Shown here one piece after another: positions 11,918 through 25,400 of a stretch of 64,000 nt of DNA. The notes beneath the pieces are model-generated. The model was not told the origin of the DNA, did no database searches, and saw only the letters and a list, made by a program, of their open reading frames with translations. Every line of letters starts with the position of its first letter. The first letter of the stretch is position 1. The translations under genes and the position numbers were made by a program. The stretch is from Pleurodeles waltl (lineage: Eukaryota > Chordata > Amphibia > Caudata > Salamandridae). The stretch spans positions 1,575,704,049 through 1,575,768,048 of the forward strand of contig NC_090445.1 of assembly GCF_031143425.1 (NCBI RefSeq). Reading direction: 5' to 3'.

Positions 11918-11922
11918 ATTAC

Positions 11923-14438
11923 TACATATAAAATATATTGGTATCAAAATATGAGAGAACAGTACCAGTATACGCAAGAGTTGCTATAGGACCTCTACTT
12001 AAATAAGAGTCTAAAAATGACAAAGTTATTTGAGATGACGAAAGGAAACAGAGCAAGGAGAGAGGGCTGAATACTAAAGGCATGGATAAGCTTCTAGTAT
12101 AAATGGCAGTGAAAACTGAGGTCAGTAAGAAAACTGACAGAATAAGCCTAGAAGACATAGAATGAATTCTGCCTCTCAGAATATGTACTTTAAGTTTTGT
12201 TTGTCGAAAAGAACAAGGAAGGGGCGTGTTTCACATGAGTTGTCACGGCAAGCCATATTTCAGGGACATTTCCAAAAAACGGCCATTTTAGAGTTTTTTT
12301 CTGTCTGAAATTTGTGACTTTAAGAAATAAAATTGTTTTGTTTTTAAGAGGCAAACATCCATCAGAGATTTTAATTTCAGGTACAGTGCTTTTCAAGTGA
12401 GCCAGAGTGGTTTTCAGATAGGATGTAATTGAAGTGGTAGCTATTTGTGAGAGGTTAGAACATGGGTGATGTGTCCATTCTTTCCAGTGCAGGAGATGAG
12501 GTGGTTCTTCAAGTGAAAAAGAGCATAGCTACAACTAAGAGGAGGAATTCAGTTTTTGTGTATTAGGTTTTAATGCCATTTTGGTCATCATGACTTTATC
12601 TCAGTGATGCAGCTGATAGATGTATGAATGCACTTTATGGAATTTATTGTCAGCTATAGTTGGGTATCATCAGTATCCATGTGAAACAAGATGGCTCTAT
12701 TTGCAGCATAACACCCAGGAGGTTGGTGGGGGAGAAGGGGCTGCCGGGGACCCTAGCAAACTCAAGAGGGAACTTTGAGGAGACTGAGAGTAAATTTCCA
12801 GTCTTCACACACTGCTATTTGTTAGGTACGAGGATAATCATTTCAAGACTGTGTTATCTTGTTACCTAACCTCCCTGGGTATATTCAGAAGATATCAAAC
12901 CCCCACGTGGCAATGCTTTGATAAGGCAAGTAGATTCTATAAAACATGGCCTTCCCTCAGCAAGACAGTCATACCGTGTTATCAGTACTTTTGAGAAGGG
13001 TGTTTTCACTGCTGTGTCTGGGGCAGAAGTCAGATCGGAAGATACGCAAGATTTGTGTTTTATAGGTGAAAACCTCAATTTGCTGGAAAGTGGGGAACTG
13101 TGATATATGTTATCCTGTTAATGGTCCATGTCTGGTGCTTTTAGGAGTGGATAAATGTGGTAAATGTTTAGAGGGGAAGGAACTGATCTATGTTCAAGAG
13201 ACAACTGCAAGAAGTGGAGCCAATGTGGAATGAGGGCTCATGTATGATTATTAGAGAGGAGGGGTGGAATGGGGTCTGCTGAGTATTAATGTTTATCTTA
13301 ATACCTTTGAAGTAATAGGGGTGAAAGCATTCCAAGAGACTACATATTTGGGTACAAAATACTTCCTATTGTCCGGAATAGGGGTGTGGTGGGTCTCTAC
13401 TATGATGTCGAGTTGGTTGTAGGTTTTTGGTTATTCTGTTACATTTAAATTCTAGTTACTACCTGTACTTGTGCACAGATAGGCAAATTCTGGGACTCCC
13501 TTGTGTAACAGGTTCTGGTACCCAGATCACGGAGGATGGGCATTGGCCCTCCTGTCAGACTAGCGCCTTAGTTTGCAGTTAGGAGCTAATCTTTCATTTT
13601 TTAATAGGAGTGATTAACCTATCATGTAAACATAGCTAAGCAATCAAGTGCAAGCTACTATGACAGGTGTTCTTAAATCTAGGACTACATGTATCTCATA
13701 AACCCAATATTGACTTATAGTTGGAAAATATCAACCCTCTCTTGATCTATGCTGCTGCTCACTACTGTCAGGTCTGGCGTATTCAGGTTTCTATAGTTTG
13801 GTCGCTGTCCCTTATCATATTAAGGATCTCGTCTTTCAGTTTAAAATAAACACTTTGGCAACTTTATCTGCAGGAAGGGGTATTTTCTTTATTGCTTGCA
13901 AGAGCAACCTATATATCAGTTACCAGGCTTCTTTTTGTAAGGGTACAAACAGTTTTAGGTACAATATGAAGGTCACAGATACGTGAGAAAGGAGAACAAA
14001 CCTCTGTTCATATCAGAAAATTGAAAACATATGCCCTTTTATTAAGTTAAGAACTATGTAACAGCATTCAGAAAGTCACGTTTTTACGTAAAATAATACA
14101 GTGCCTCCTTAGGTTTAAGATTGTTTGTGAGGCACTTGTTTGACCTTTCGTTGTAACATGGTACCATTATTGCGTGGCACCTCTTCCTATCCTCATGGCC
14201 AACTGCCCTGCCGCTGATCATTTGGGAGTTGCCAGAGTATAAAGGAAAGAATCCGAAAATTGCTTACGTTTGTTTTGTTTTGCATTATAAGAGCATTTTC
14301 TGTTTCATTCAATTTCAGGGCTTCCTGAGGATTAGTAGACTGGTCTTTGCTTGAGGGAAGTCCTTGTCATTTTGGAGAGTCAGCTGAGAGTGCCAAGAGA
14401 TGTGAAGAATTTTGTAAAGGAATGATATGTTGAAAATT
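11923..14438. other. Unannotated stretch
   Basis: No gene or clear repeat was recognised. Short ORFs here have no domain signature. Confidence 0.4.
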
Positions 14439-14815
14439 CAGTGCTTAATTTGCGCCGGTGGTTGCAGGCGGTGAGTGCCAGCACCTATTTTTGTGAATAG
14501 GGGCTTATTTTTCATGATTAGTCTTTGACTTAGAGCCAGAGAGAGGAACGCAGAAAAGGGCGAAATAAGGAGGGAGAGAAAGGAAGGAAACTGTGACAAG
14601 GTAGAAAGCAGGGATGCAAAAGAACATTTTTTAATGAAAAAAAAAAAAAAGAGTCAGAAACTGTATGGTCAGGAGGTGGAATAAGGATGCGTGAGTTGTA
14701 ATGAAGACATGGCAGCCTTGGCCTTCTGCAACTCAGGTATTCGGCAGAAGAAGGTAGTGGGCTCCATAATGTATTTTGGGCCTCAGTACTTATTTTTTTC
14801 ACAAACTAAGGGCTG
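14439..14815 (+). mobile_element. hAT-type MITE, copy 1 (old)
   Basis: The element begins CAGTGCTTAATTTG and ends with CACAAACTAAGGGCTG, an imperfect inverted copy of the same end. The 8-bp flanks are TGAAAATT and CAAAACTC, matching at only four positions, so this is an old copy. It is related to the well-preserved copy at 17806-18149. It contains a run of 14 A at 14637-14650. Confidence 0.5.
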
Positions 14816-14823
14816 CAAAACTC

Positions 14824-17797
14824 CTTATAATTGAACTTACAAAGATGGAATAGTCAACAACAGCTCCTGAAGAAACAATAATTAGAAATAAAAAATAACT
14901 CTGTTTGTGAAAGGTGAATTGACAGTTCATAAAGCAAATCATTCAAACCTCATCTGAGCCAGTACATAGATATACTTAAGGCTCTCCTAAGTGCCACAAT
15001 GAATTACAAAGTGATATTTTGATAGGCTTTAGGAACAAGAATTGTTAGCAGATAATTTGTTACAAAGCAAGAATAGTTCCAATGATGTCAACACTTGACT
15101 TTGAAAACAGAATGTCTGTTCTGATCCTCACAATTAGAATAAATTCTGGAGATCAAAACAATACCCGAAGAGAATAATAATTAGGATTAGTTTAGCTTCT
15201 GACTGAGCTCTCGTTTAGAATGTTTTGGTTATGCCGCAGTAGTGCCTAGAAGCAACAACTAAAGATATTACAACTGTACTAAGATTTTGTTTTATAGAAA
15301 ATATGTAACTTCTGGTTACATGGGTGCTCCTTGCAAGAAAGTGGATTATTAATTGCGTGGGCTCTAGTCCACCAAAAGTAATAATGTCACTAATCTGTTA
15401 GGTCCAGGCAAAGGTTTCAAAAGTTTAAATCTGAGCTCAGCCCCTGGGACCTGTCGCGTAGTGCAAACAGGCTTAAAAACAGACTTAACTTAGTGAAAAT
15501 GTGTAAACATTTAGAAGCACCAAAACACAGTGCAATATGGATATCCCACTCCAATTTTTAATAATAGAGGGCAGAGCAATCACCACTTATAGAGGTAAAT
15601 GTAATAAATCAAATAACATAAAAATGAAAAAAATCCAACAAGGAGACCGGAAATATGAATTATTAAAAGAGAAAAAAGTGGCAAGAAAAAAAAAACAGTA
15701 GAATGTACTGTTACTGTTCGACTGAGGCCATAAATATGATTTCAGGCTGACTTTGATGGAGCACGGGTCAGATACACCAAGCAGGTAAATCTGGTTAAAG
15801 ATTTTACCTTGTGGCTGGGTCCCAGGAAATCCTCAAGCAGGGCGAGGTTGCAGGCTGTATCCAAAGAAGTCCACTTTTGGATGAGGTTCTGATAAAGCTG
15901 TTGGTTTTGGCATGAAAAGCTCAGCGTGGGAAGAAAAAATACTTTGACCCAGAGAGGTCCTCTTGTCAGCCGGATACTTTTAGCGTCATCGCCTGATCAA
16001 GATTTCCACCTTCAGATTTAGTCTGTTTTGTGGAGCATACATTTCTCCAAAGGGCCAAGGCCCTGTGGAAGTAGTGGTGACAGTCACCGATTTTCCCTGA
16101 TTGTGTCCACAATGTGAGGCAGGGAAAATCTAGCATGGCCCCTGATGCACAGGTTGAAACCTCCCTGCTTATTGGGCCCTTTGTTTAGAGAAAATCAACT
16201 CAACAATAACGTTTGCTAACCAGACTCGTTAAACATGTGCCCACTAGGTAAACACGGTTGTGAAGGGACTTGCTACCACAGTGCCTCCCTTCACTGCTTA
16301 GAGATCCCCGCCATGCAAATAGGGATTTCTAAATTGTACAGATTGTCTATTGCCAGGATTTAAATGATTGTGTGTGTTGAAAATTTGGCGTTGTAATAGT
16401 TGGAATAATGTTGAAAATGGGCACCAGTTATGAAAAATATATGTTTTTTAGCAGTTGTGGCAAACACAAGCAATCAGCAGTGCTCGTTTTTTCCACTGGT
16501 GGGGAGGATCTGGCACCTGCAAAGCAATTTCAAAATTCTACTGCCCCCAAGTTTTGCTGAGCACAGTGGCCCATAGAAGTCTGTCCTATTTTTGTGTTTT
16601 ACTCCATTCCCGTTGGGAAGTGATGCCACCCTCAGTGAACCTCATCTTTTTTGGGAGAAATATTACTCAAACATCAATTGCAACACCACCTGGCCCTTCT
16701 CTCGTTTTACCAGTCTATCTACTGTCATAGTAAAAGCTTCACTGGACGCAGTAAATAAACAACGTAACAGGGTCCTGCTCCAGTCTGTTTGCCATGTGTA
16801 ATTCCTTGAATTGGAAAGGTTTAACATTGTGCCTGAAACCGTAAAGCTAGGCACTTTTCCTTCATTTCATAGGTCCTTATTTGATTCTACAAACACATTA
16901 TTTTTCTGTGATTTTTTCTTTTTTAGCGGTAAACAAGGCATTGATTGGTTTGTGTCCTTACTTGTTGAGAAAGTGGAGGACCTGAAGGTGAATGTGAAGT
17001 CAGAGAATCAGGTTGTGAGAGGCAACCGTGAAGGCTAAGCAAGATGTGGAGAAGGTGCATTGCAATTCCAAACCCGTACTAGCAAAGGCAGTGGATCTGC
17101 CCTTGCCCATCTAGAACATCTCCAGAGTGATGGTTCCAGCATCATTACGATATAAGGAAACAGCAAGTGTTGTTTTTTTTAGACCGCAATGAAATATTCG
17201 AAACATATTTAACGGTAAAAAATGCCACCTGTAATATAATTTGTTACTTACAGTGCCTACAAATGGTAAGAGTAGGGCACCTAGCGTGGAATCAAACAAT
17301 GATCCATAGCATTATGTTCTGTGCATATTAGGTTTAAATCACAATTACCCCGTCTAACTATTTTGTATTAAGGATGTACACAAAGTGTATCAACTGTTAC
17401 AGGGTACATGCTATGTGTAACTTATATTATAAACAAGGTAAGAGTTAAGCTGATAATAAAGGCAGATTGTTTTTAAGGTGACCGTATAACTTACAAAAAA
17501 CAAAAAATAAAAACCAAAATGTTAAAATTGCTAGCAGTGCAAAACGTTCACACTTACCTAGAATTCGTAATGCAAAGAAGCATACTGCACGCAGTTACTG
17601 ATTACTGCTCCCAGAAACAAGAGCTTGCACATTAACTTCATTTCCAACTTTGTCACACCATAAGATGAACCAAAAAGCCCACTAGTGTTGAGACATTGCA
17701 CACTTTGGATATTCAGCCAAATTCTAGACTTTGATGCTGAGGCAAAATGGTATCACTCCACATAACTGACATTGCAGTTACCAAATGCCTGCTGTGT
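14824..17797. other. Unannotated stretch
   Basis: No gene was recognised. The segment 15390-16330 differs in texture (more GC, short inverted words such as GATTTTCCCTG/CAGGGAAAATC at 16090-16130) and may be an old transposon, but no ends could be fixed. Confidence 0.35.
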
Positions 17798-17805
17798 GGT
17801 TTACC

Positions 17806-18149
17806 CAGTGCTTAATTTGTAAATTAAAACGTGCCGGTGCTCAAACCCCTCCTCTGAAACACGCGGCTGCTGCATTTAAATATGCGAGCACGGAATACTG
17901 AGGCAGCGTAATCCTGAAGCCATCTCGGGCCACTTCAATCTATTTAAAGCCACTCCCTGCCCCTTCAGCTCAGTCTGGCAGCTTTCTGGTTTCTACCTTT
18001 GTGATGCTTTTTCGTTTTTCTCTTCCTCCGTCTTTCCCATATGTGTCTTTTGCTCTCAGCAAATGCTTGAGGCAGAAGAATAAGCGCCGGACCTGAAAAA
18101 TAAGTGCCGGTGCTCAGCACCAGAAACAACAAGCACAAATTAAGCACTG
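17806..18149 (+). mobile_element. hAT-type MITE, copy 2, intact ends and target duplication
   Basis: This 344-bp element has terminal inverted repeats CAGTGCTTAATTTG and CAAATTAAGCACTG. It is flanked by a perfect 8-bp duplication GGTTTACC at 17798-17805 and 18150-18157. The 8-bp duplication and the CAG...CTG ends are the hallmark of hAT transposons. It is too short to encode a transposase and is therefore non-autonomous. The interior contains repeated GTGCCGG(T/C)GCTCA words. Confidence 0.85.
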
Positions 18150-18337
18150 GGTTTACCCTAGATAAGGATGACTTTCCTAACCAAGCCAGTAGCTATACAT
18201 CACTGACCCATTCCAGCTCTGCATGTATGCTTTCCTGTGGGTTGACTCAATGTCTCATTGACACTCCAACAAGCTAATAGCTAAAGTCCCAAGCACCTTT
18301 CATATGTAATGTCATTTTCATTTGTATAAAAAACTAA

Positions 18338-19034
18338 GGGCCAGATGTGTGATTCTGGCCCATTGCGATTCGGTAATTGCGATTTTTAAGAAAACGCAAT
18401 TACTGACTCTCAAAGGGCCATGTATCACATTTGCGAATCGGTAATTGCGATTTCTTAAAAATCGCAAATGGAATTACCGAATCGCAAATTGCGATACTGG
18501 CCCCATTCGCAGCTATGGGCCTGTTGGCTCATAGCTGCAAATTTTTTGCATTTCCTAAATTGCGATTTATGAACCAGAAATTGCAATGTGGGAAACGCAA
18601 AAAGGCAGGGTGCTGGGGGCCTAAGGCCCCCTCTCCTGCACCCCAATTTTTTTTTTTTACCATGTAAAGTACACACATGCCAAAAGGGCATGTGTGCTTT
18701 ACATATTAAATTTAAAAATGCAGTTTTACTGCATTTTTAAATTTTGCACCAGGTTACCACCTGGTTGCAGACAATGGTATTTTGCATGTGCAAAATACCA
18801 TTCTGTGAAAAATCGCAATTTGCGATTTTTTGCAGAATTGCCTTGCGACCTGGATTTTGCAAATCGCAAATTGCGATTCGCAAAATCCAGGTCGCAACGC
18901 TAAAAATCGCAGTTTTTGCGATTTCCATTTTGTGGTGTGCGAATGCCTTTGATGCATTGCAGACCACGATTTTGCACTCGCAAACGGCCGATTTCGCCGT
19001 TTGCGAGTGCAAAATATTTTGATACATCTGGCCC
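18338..19034. mobile_element. Multi-hairpin TIR element C (697 bp)
   Basis: The ends are GGGCCAGATGT and ACATCTGGCCC, flanked by TAA on both sides (18335-18337 and 19035-19037). A 3-bp TWA duplication fits the PIF/Harbinger superfamily. The interior is a chain of hairpins rich in TTGCGA/TCGCAA words, such as arms meeting near 18463, 18690, 18725, 18796, 18870 and 18990. A second copy of the outer end (GGGCCATGTATCA) lies at 18416, suggesting an internal duplication or nested insertion. The ORFs on both strands mirror each other because of the symmetry and are not genes. Confidence 0.75.
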
Positions 19035-19294
19035 TAAGTGCCAGATCCCTGGCCAGGAGCACACTGCAAATTGCACCATCCATTTTACCTGCCAGCGGTT
19101 CCAGTGACAGTACTAACACAACTACTAACCACCACATTCCTACAACTGTGACAATTCAGACTTTTCCATTCCCCCAAAGCAATAAGAATGCATGGGTATT
19201 AGACATTTTAATGTATATTAAATTAATAAGCAAGCAGTGTGCTTATCTTCAAATTAGACAGAAAACGCCACCATGTGGCAGACAGTCATCAGTG

Positions 19295-19357
19295 TCAGTG
19301 TTGACAATTGAGTGCTGGTCCTGAGCACCGGAAACCACCAGCTCAAATTAGGCCCTG
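19295..19357 (+). mobile_element. 3' fragment of the hAT MITE family
   Basis: GAGTGCTGGTCCTGAGCACC and the following CTCAAATTAGGCCCTG match the last ~55 bp of the element at 17806-18149 with some divergence. The 5' part is missing. Confidence 0.45.
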
Positions 19358-19801
19358 ATTTATGTGATTAATTATTTTTGCAGTTACATTGGGCTATTGA
19401 GACTGCTGGAAATATATCCAGGCAAGTCCTAAAAAGGGAACAAAACAGACAGTGTGTGTCTCAGCAACACTATAAGCATCAAGTAGCCAGTCTTGGTTAA
19501 AAGGGGTTCCTCCTGATTCTGCCACCCCTATAGTGACATAATAAATGAAAGGAAATCCAGTTAGGGTACATGATAGGCTGTTGTGAAATACAAGAAGGGC
19601 GGTAAATGGGTCTTTTTCAGGAGTGCAAATGTGAGCACAGCCAGGGGAGTGCTTCATGTTTTATCGGAGTCAGGCACAATAATTGTATATTTAAATCTCT
19701 GTAAATCTCTTGGGTTCCCCAATCTCAGATGTGAAACTGTTTGACTATGCTTCTCGCATTCATGCTTTTTGTATTCATATATTGATTCACTCTTTCATTA
19801 T

Positions 19802-22427
19802 TGTAAGGAAATGCCTCCTTGGCATGGTTACCCCCTGACTTTTTGCCTTTGCTGATGCCAAGTTATGATTTGAAAGTGTGCTGAGGCCTGCTAACCAGGC
19901 CCCAGCACCAGTGTTCTTTCCCTAAACTGTACCTTTGTCTCCACAATTGGCACAACCCTGGCACCCAGGTAAGTCCCTTGTAACTGGTACCCCTGGTACC
20001 AAGGGCCCTGATGCCAGGGAAGGTCTCTAAGGGCTGCAGCCTGTCTCATGCCACCCTGGGGACCCCTCACTCAGCACATAAACACTGCTTGCCAGCTTGT
20101 GTGTACTTGTGGGGAGAAAATGACTAAGTCGACATAGCACTCCCCTCAGGGTGCCATGCCAACCTCACACTGCCTATGGCATAGATAAGTCACCCCTCTA
20201 GCAGGCCTTACAGCCCAAGGCAGGGTGCACTATACCACAGGTGAGGGCATAGGTGCATGAGCACTATGCCCCTACAGTGTCTAAGCAAACCCTTAGGCAT
20301 TGTAAGTGCAGGGTAGCCATAAGAGTATATGGTCTGGCAGTCTGTCAAACACGAACTCCACAGCACCATAATGGCTACACTGAAAACTGGGAAGTTTGTT
20401 ATCAAACTTCTCAGCACAATAAATGCACACTGATGCCAGTGTGCACTTTAATGTAAAAATACACCCAGAGGGCATCTTAGAGATGCCCCCTGAAAACATA
20501 CCCGACTTCCAGTGCGGGCTGACTAGTTTTTGCTAGCCTGCCACACACCAGACATGTTGCTGGCCACATGGGGAGAGTGGCTTTGTCACTCTGTGGCCAG
20601 TAACAAAGCCTGTACTGGGTGGAGGTGCTTCTCACCTCCCCCTGCAGGAACTGTAACACCTGGCGGTGAGCCTCAAAGGCTCACCCCCTTTGTTACAGGG
20701 CCACAGGGCATCCCAGCTAGTGGAGATTCCCGCCCCTCCGGCCACTGCCCCCACTTTTGGCGGCAAGGCTGGAGGAGATAATGAGAAAAACAAGGAGAAG
20801 TCACTCCTCAGTCAGGACAGCTGAGGTGACTCTGACTTTTAGAAATCCTCCATCTTGCAAATGGAGGATTCCCCCAATAGGATTAGGGATGTGACCCCCT
20901 CTCCACAGGGATGAGGCACAAAGAGGGTGTAGCCACCCTCAAGGACAGTAGCCATTGGCTACTGCCCTCCCAGACCTAAACACACCCTTACATTCAGTAT
21001 TTAGGGGCTCCCCAGAACCTAGGAAACTAGATTCCTGCAACATAAGAAGAAGAAGGACTGCTGACCTGAAGCCCTGCAGAGAAGACGGAGACGACAACTT
21101 CTTTGGCCCCAGCCCTACCGGCCTGTCTCCCCACTTCGAGAAAAACTGCAACAGCGAAGCATCACACAGGGTCCAGCGACCTCTGAAGCCTCAGAGGACT
21201 ACCCTGCATCTAAAAGGACCAAGAAGCTCCCGAGAACAGCGGTCCTGTTCAACAAACCTGCAACTTTGCAACAAAGAAGCAACTTTTAAAGACCACACGT
21301 TTCCCGCCGGAAGCGTGAGACTTTCCACTCTGCACCCGACGCCCCTGCGGAAAACCAACACTACAGGGAGGACTCCCCGGCGACTGCGAGCCCGTGAGTA
21401 GCCAGAGTTGACCCCCCTGAGCCCCCACAGCGACGCCTGCAGAGGAAATCCAGAGGCTCCCCCTGACCACGACTGCCTGCTTCAAGGAACCCGACGCCTG
21501 GAAACCACACTGCACCCGCAGCCCCCAGGACCTGAAGGAACCGAACTCCAGTGCAGGAGCGACCCCCATGCAACCCTCTGCCTAGCTCAGGTGGTGGCTA
21601 CCCCGAGGAGCCCCCCCCTGTGCCTACCTGCATCATTGAAGAGAACCACGGGTCTCCCCATTGATTTCTATTGAAAACCCGACGCCTGTATGCACTCTGC
21701 ACCCGGCCGCCCCTGTGCCGCTGAAGGTGTACTTTCTGTGCCTGCTTGTGTCCCCCCCGGTGCCCTGCAAAACCCCCCTGGTCTGCCCTCCGAAGTTGCG
21801 GGTACTTACCTGCTGGCAGACTGGAACCAGGGCACCCCTATTTCCATTGAAGCCTATGTGTTTTGGGCACCACTTTGACTTCTGCACCTGACTGGCCCTG
21901 AGCTGCTGGTGTGGTAACTTTGGGGTTACCTTGAACCCCCAACGGCGGACTACCTTGGACCCAACTTTGAACCCTGTAAGTGTTTTACTTACCTGTGAAC
22001 TTAACAATTACTTACCTCCCCCAGGAACTGTTGATTTTTGCAGTGTCCATTTTTGCCAAAACTGTACATGCTATTGTGATAATTCAAAGTTCCTAAGATA
22101 CCTGAGTGAAATACCTTTCATTTAAAGTATTGTTTGTAAATCTTGAACCTGTGGTTCTTAAAATGAACTAAGAAAATATATTTTTCTATATAAAAACCTA
22201 TTGGCCTGGAATTGTCTTTGAGTGTGTGTTCCTCATTTATTGCCTGTGTGTGTACAGCAAATGCTTAACACTACCCTCTGATAAGCCTACTGCTCGACCA
22301 CAATACCACAAAATAGAGCATTAGAATTATCTTTTTTTGCCACTATCTTACCTCTAAGGGGAACCCTTGGACTCTGTGCACACTATTTCTTACTTTGAAA
22401 TAGTATATACAGAGCCAACTTCCTACA
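19802..22427 (+). mobile_element. Solo LTR, copy 3 (2.6 kb) with perfect target duplication
   Basis: The element starts TGTAAGGAAATGCC and ends AACTTCCTACA, and is flanked by ATTAT at 19797-19801 and 22428-22432, a perfect 5-bp duplication. The first ~60 bp align with LTR copy 1 and with the minus strand of LTR copy 2. A GTATTTAGGG promoter-like word lies at about 20997, followed by a GC-rich stretch full of GACGCC and CCCGACGCCTG words, a possible R/U5 or leader-like region. No gag, protease, RT or integrase frame is present. The 148- and 124-residue ORFs inside are low-complexity readings of this GC-rich part, not genes. Confidence 0.75.
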
Positions 22428-22432
22428 ATTAT

Positions 22433-25400
22433 CTTTATGTCAATTTATTTATTTTGAATTTTTGGGTTGAACCTGTGCGGTTCCGTACCCTGCTGTTATG
22501 TGAACATAAAGAGCCCTATGCCAACAATATGACATGGATCACAAACAACTCAGCAACAGTCAGAAGCTGCATGCTTTTCTGGACAATAGACTGACATACT
22601 GAGAAAGCTGTTGTTTTATTAACCTTCTGATTGTTTGCCACTTTCCTGCCCATGGGCTGGTCATTGGTGATCCTTGACATAAGCCCTAATTGCCTTTGTG
22701 ACATCCAATTCTTATTTTATTGATGTATGCCTATGATCAGGTTGCTACTCTTTTGGCCTGAAGAAGAGCCCCCCCCCCCTAAATAACAGACAGGGGTCAA
22801 AACGTCGACCTATTGGTCTTAATCATGTTTGCACTGGATTCCGGACACTGAGAAATCCTAAAATATGTGGGAACTGGATTCTGTAATTTTAATAGTGTCT
22901 TGACAGTTTTGAGCCAATTTTACATTTTGCCTACTGTTTTGTGCTGCTGTGTTTTGTTTATACGTCTATTTTTCTTCTGCACTGCACCTCAACTTGTAGG
23001 CACATCTTTACTTATTACAATTGTTGGGATCAATCGACGATTGATTAAATCACTACCTTTACAATTTTGTAGTACAATAATTGTGTTAGCAGCGCCATTG
23101 AGTCAGTTAGTCCCTGCAAAAGTACTTTCAAGTTTTCTGTAAGTGATTCCTACAACAACTTTGTTTTGTATATATGGTGTTTCCATATTTAATCAGATGT
23201 TTGTTTAACAAAATGTAATAAAGGAGCCTGTCAATCCCCTGTTTTTTATAGTGTATACCAACGCTGTGTATACCAACGCTGACACCACTGAAAAGACAAT
23301 TTGGGTACAGTCCCCAAAATAATTTGTTTTCTCAATTTAGCGAAGCTATTTTGTCATCCAGCACATGCATCATTGTTTCTGCTTAAATGAAAGAAATACT
23401 GAAAAAAATAATTAAGAAACAGTTAGATATACATGAAATTGAGTTTCTACTCTGTGAATTAATGTAAGATAAGTAGGACACACCACCTACATCTCTAAAT
23501 ACTTCGTAAGTAAGTAACTGCACTTACATAGTGCTCTTTTCCAGTCAGCTGCCTCTAGACACTTGTGAAAGTTGCATGTGAATATAAGAAGCTTGAAAAT
23601 GTCTAGCTCTCTCGCCTACTGTAAAACCCATGACTAAGACAGTTGCCTGGCATCAATGGGAACCAGTGTATTTGAAAAAAGCAATGTTATATTCCCAAGC
23701 TGGTGCACGCTTGTGCAGAGGTGGAAAAGTTGTGAGTATTCCTTTTAGAACTTATTTGTGGAATGATCTTGCGAAGAAAGGTGGTTCTCTTGATCTTCTT
23801 GGATCCCCACATATTTCTAAAACAGCGAGTGGCCCTCATAATCTTTTGATAAGTTTGTCTAATTACTGAGTAATTAATAAAAGAGTTGAACTGGGACAGA
23901 AATTAAATCCGGGCAACAAACTAAAAGCTTTCTCTTTAGTGAATGAGATAGATAAAGAAGTGGTCCGTGTTATATTGGTGACGTTTTAAACTTGTAAAGA
24001 CATGATGCATTCTGCAGTCCACATAGTAAGAGGAATATGCCTCTAAGGATTGTTTTTGTGTGTCCCTTCTTGTACAAAAACAATCCTGCCTAAATCCTGC
24101 CTGTAACACAGGCAGTATGGTGTAAGTGTGCCTGCTTTGGCCCTAGGCAGCATACACTGCACTTGCCCAAGGAGAGATAATTTTTCCATAGCTTTGTAAA
24201 CAGAGCATTTCTATCCTCATATTTTCACACAACATAGCTCAGCAAGATGTATTGCTCATTGCGTTGCCTGAAGGAATCGTAAATCTGCCTCAAAATTCTC
24301 ATGCAATTTCAACCCCACTAGAAGTTTATAGAACGTGGGTGCAGTTAGCTGCAGTTCATGCATAACAAAGCTTTAAAACTCTAATTAAATGTCTCACAAG
24401 ACTTCCTTAACGAGGAATACAACAAATGTGCCCTTGTTTATATATGTTACATCTTCTGTAGAATAAGTAGGGTTTTCTTATTACCGGCAACTGAACTGCT
24501 TGCTTTGAAACATACTATTGTTCACCACGACTTTAAAATGAAATTTAGATTTGATTTTCTGCTGTTAGCAAACTGTCCAGTAAACTGGTCAGTCGTCTGA
24601 AGTTGTCATTTTTGCTGCGATAATCCATTTAAGACAGTGTCACACTGTTTGCTGTTCTATCCCCTTTATAAGAAAATTGAAAGAAGAGGACTATTTGAGT
24701 ATTTTGCGACCTGGTGGTTCACAGTTATTTGATTGCTCTTAGAGTAGCACATTTTCCACCTTCCCTGTACTGACCTTTGCCATCAAAATTTTTGCTAGAT
24801 CACTGTTACTGTAGAAGGTCATTTATTTATTTATTTGTATAGCATTGGTGCTTGCAGAGATGGCCAATTTTGTAAATGCTATACCTAGCTTAAAAAACCA
24901 TAACAAGAGTGAAGCTGACTTTGGGTCGCTTGTGATCCGGTTCAGGGAGGACCTGGCCTGGCAGTTCAGACTGGACTGTTCAAAGGAGGAACATGATCTA
25001 TACTGATTTGCATATGGATGTGTTCAAACTGAAGTGGCATGGTGGGCAAAAAATGATGGAGTGGGATGTGGCCCGAACCGTTGCCAGTGACCGAACATTT
25101 GAATCTGGTTGATTCCCAGAAAGATTTGGTGTTTGACTAATACACCGGGATGCCAGAATGATGACTGTAGATCTTCATCTGGTGCCACTATTCCTTTTCC
25201 CCTGGGCATGTACCCCACACGTCCTTTAGGAGAGCTGTCCTCAACTTTTGATCCACCTGCAACAATGAACCAACATCCATAAACTATCACTGACCTGTCC
25301 TCTCACTCATTCCCCTACTGAAATATTGTAACCAGACTCATTAACTTCCATTCTATAGATGTTCGTTTGACTGGCTACATAATTTGCTTGCAGCATCGAA

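Noticed and set aside
20955..22007. ORFs of 70-148 residues in GC-rich sequence
   Set aside because: They lie in the leader-like GC-rich part of LTR copy 3 and are low-complexity, without homology signals.
23510..23600. GTAAGTAAGTAA followed by CACTTACATAGTGCTCT as a SINE or LINE tail
   Set aside because: The tail is short and no second copy or RNA polymerase III boxes could be found in the window.
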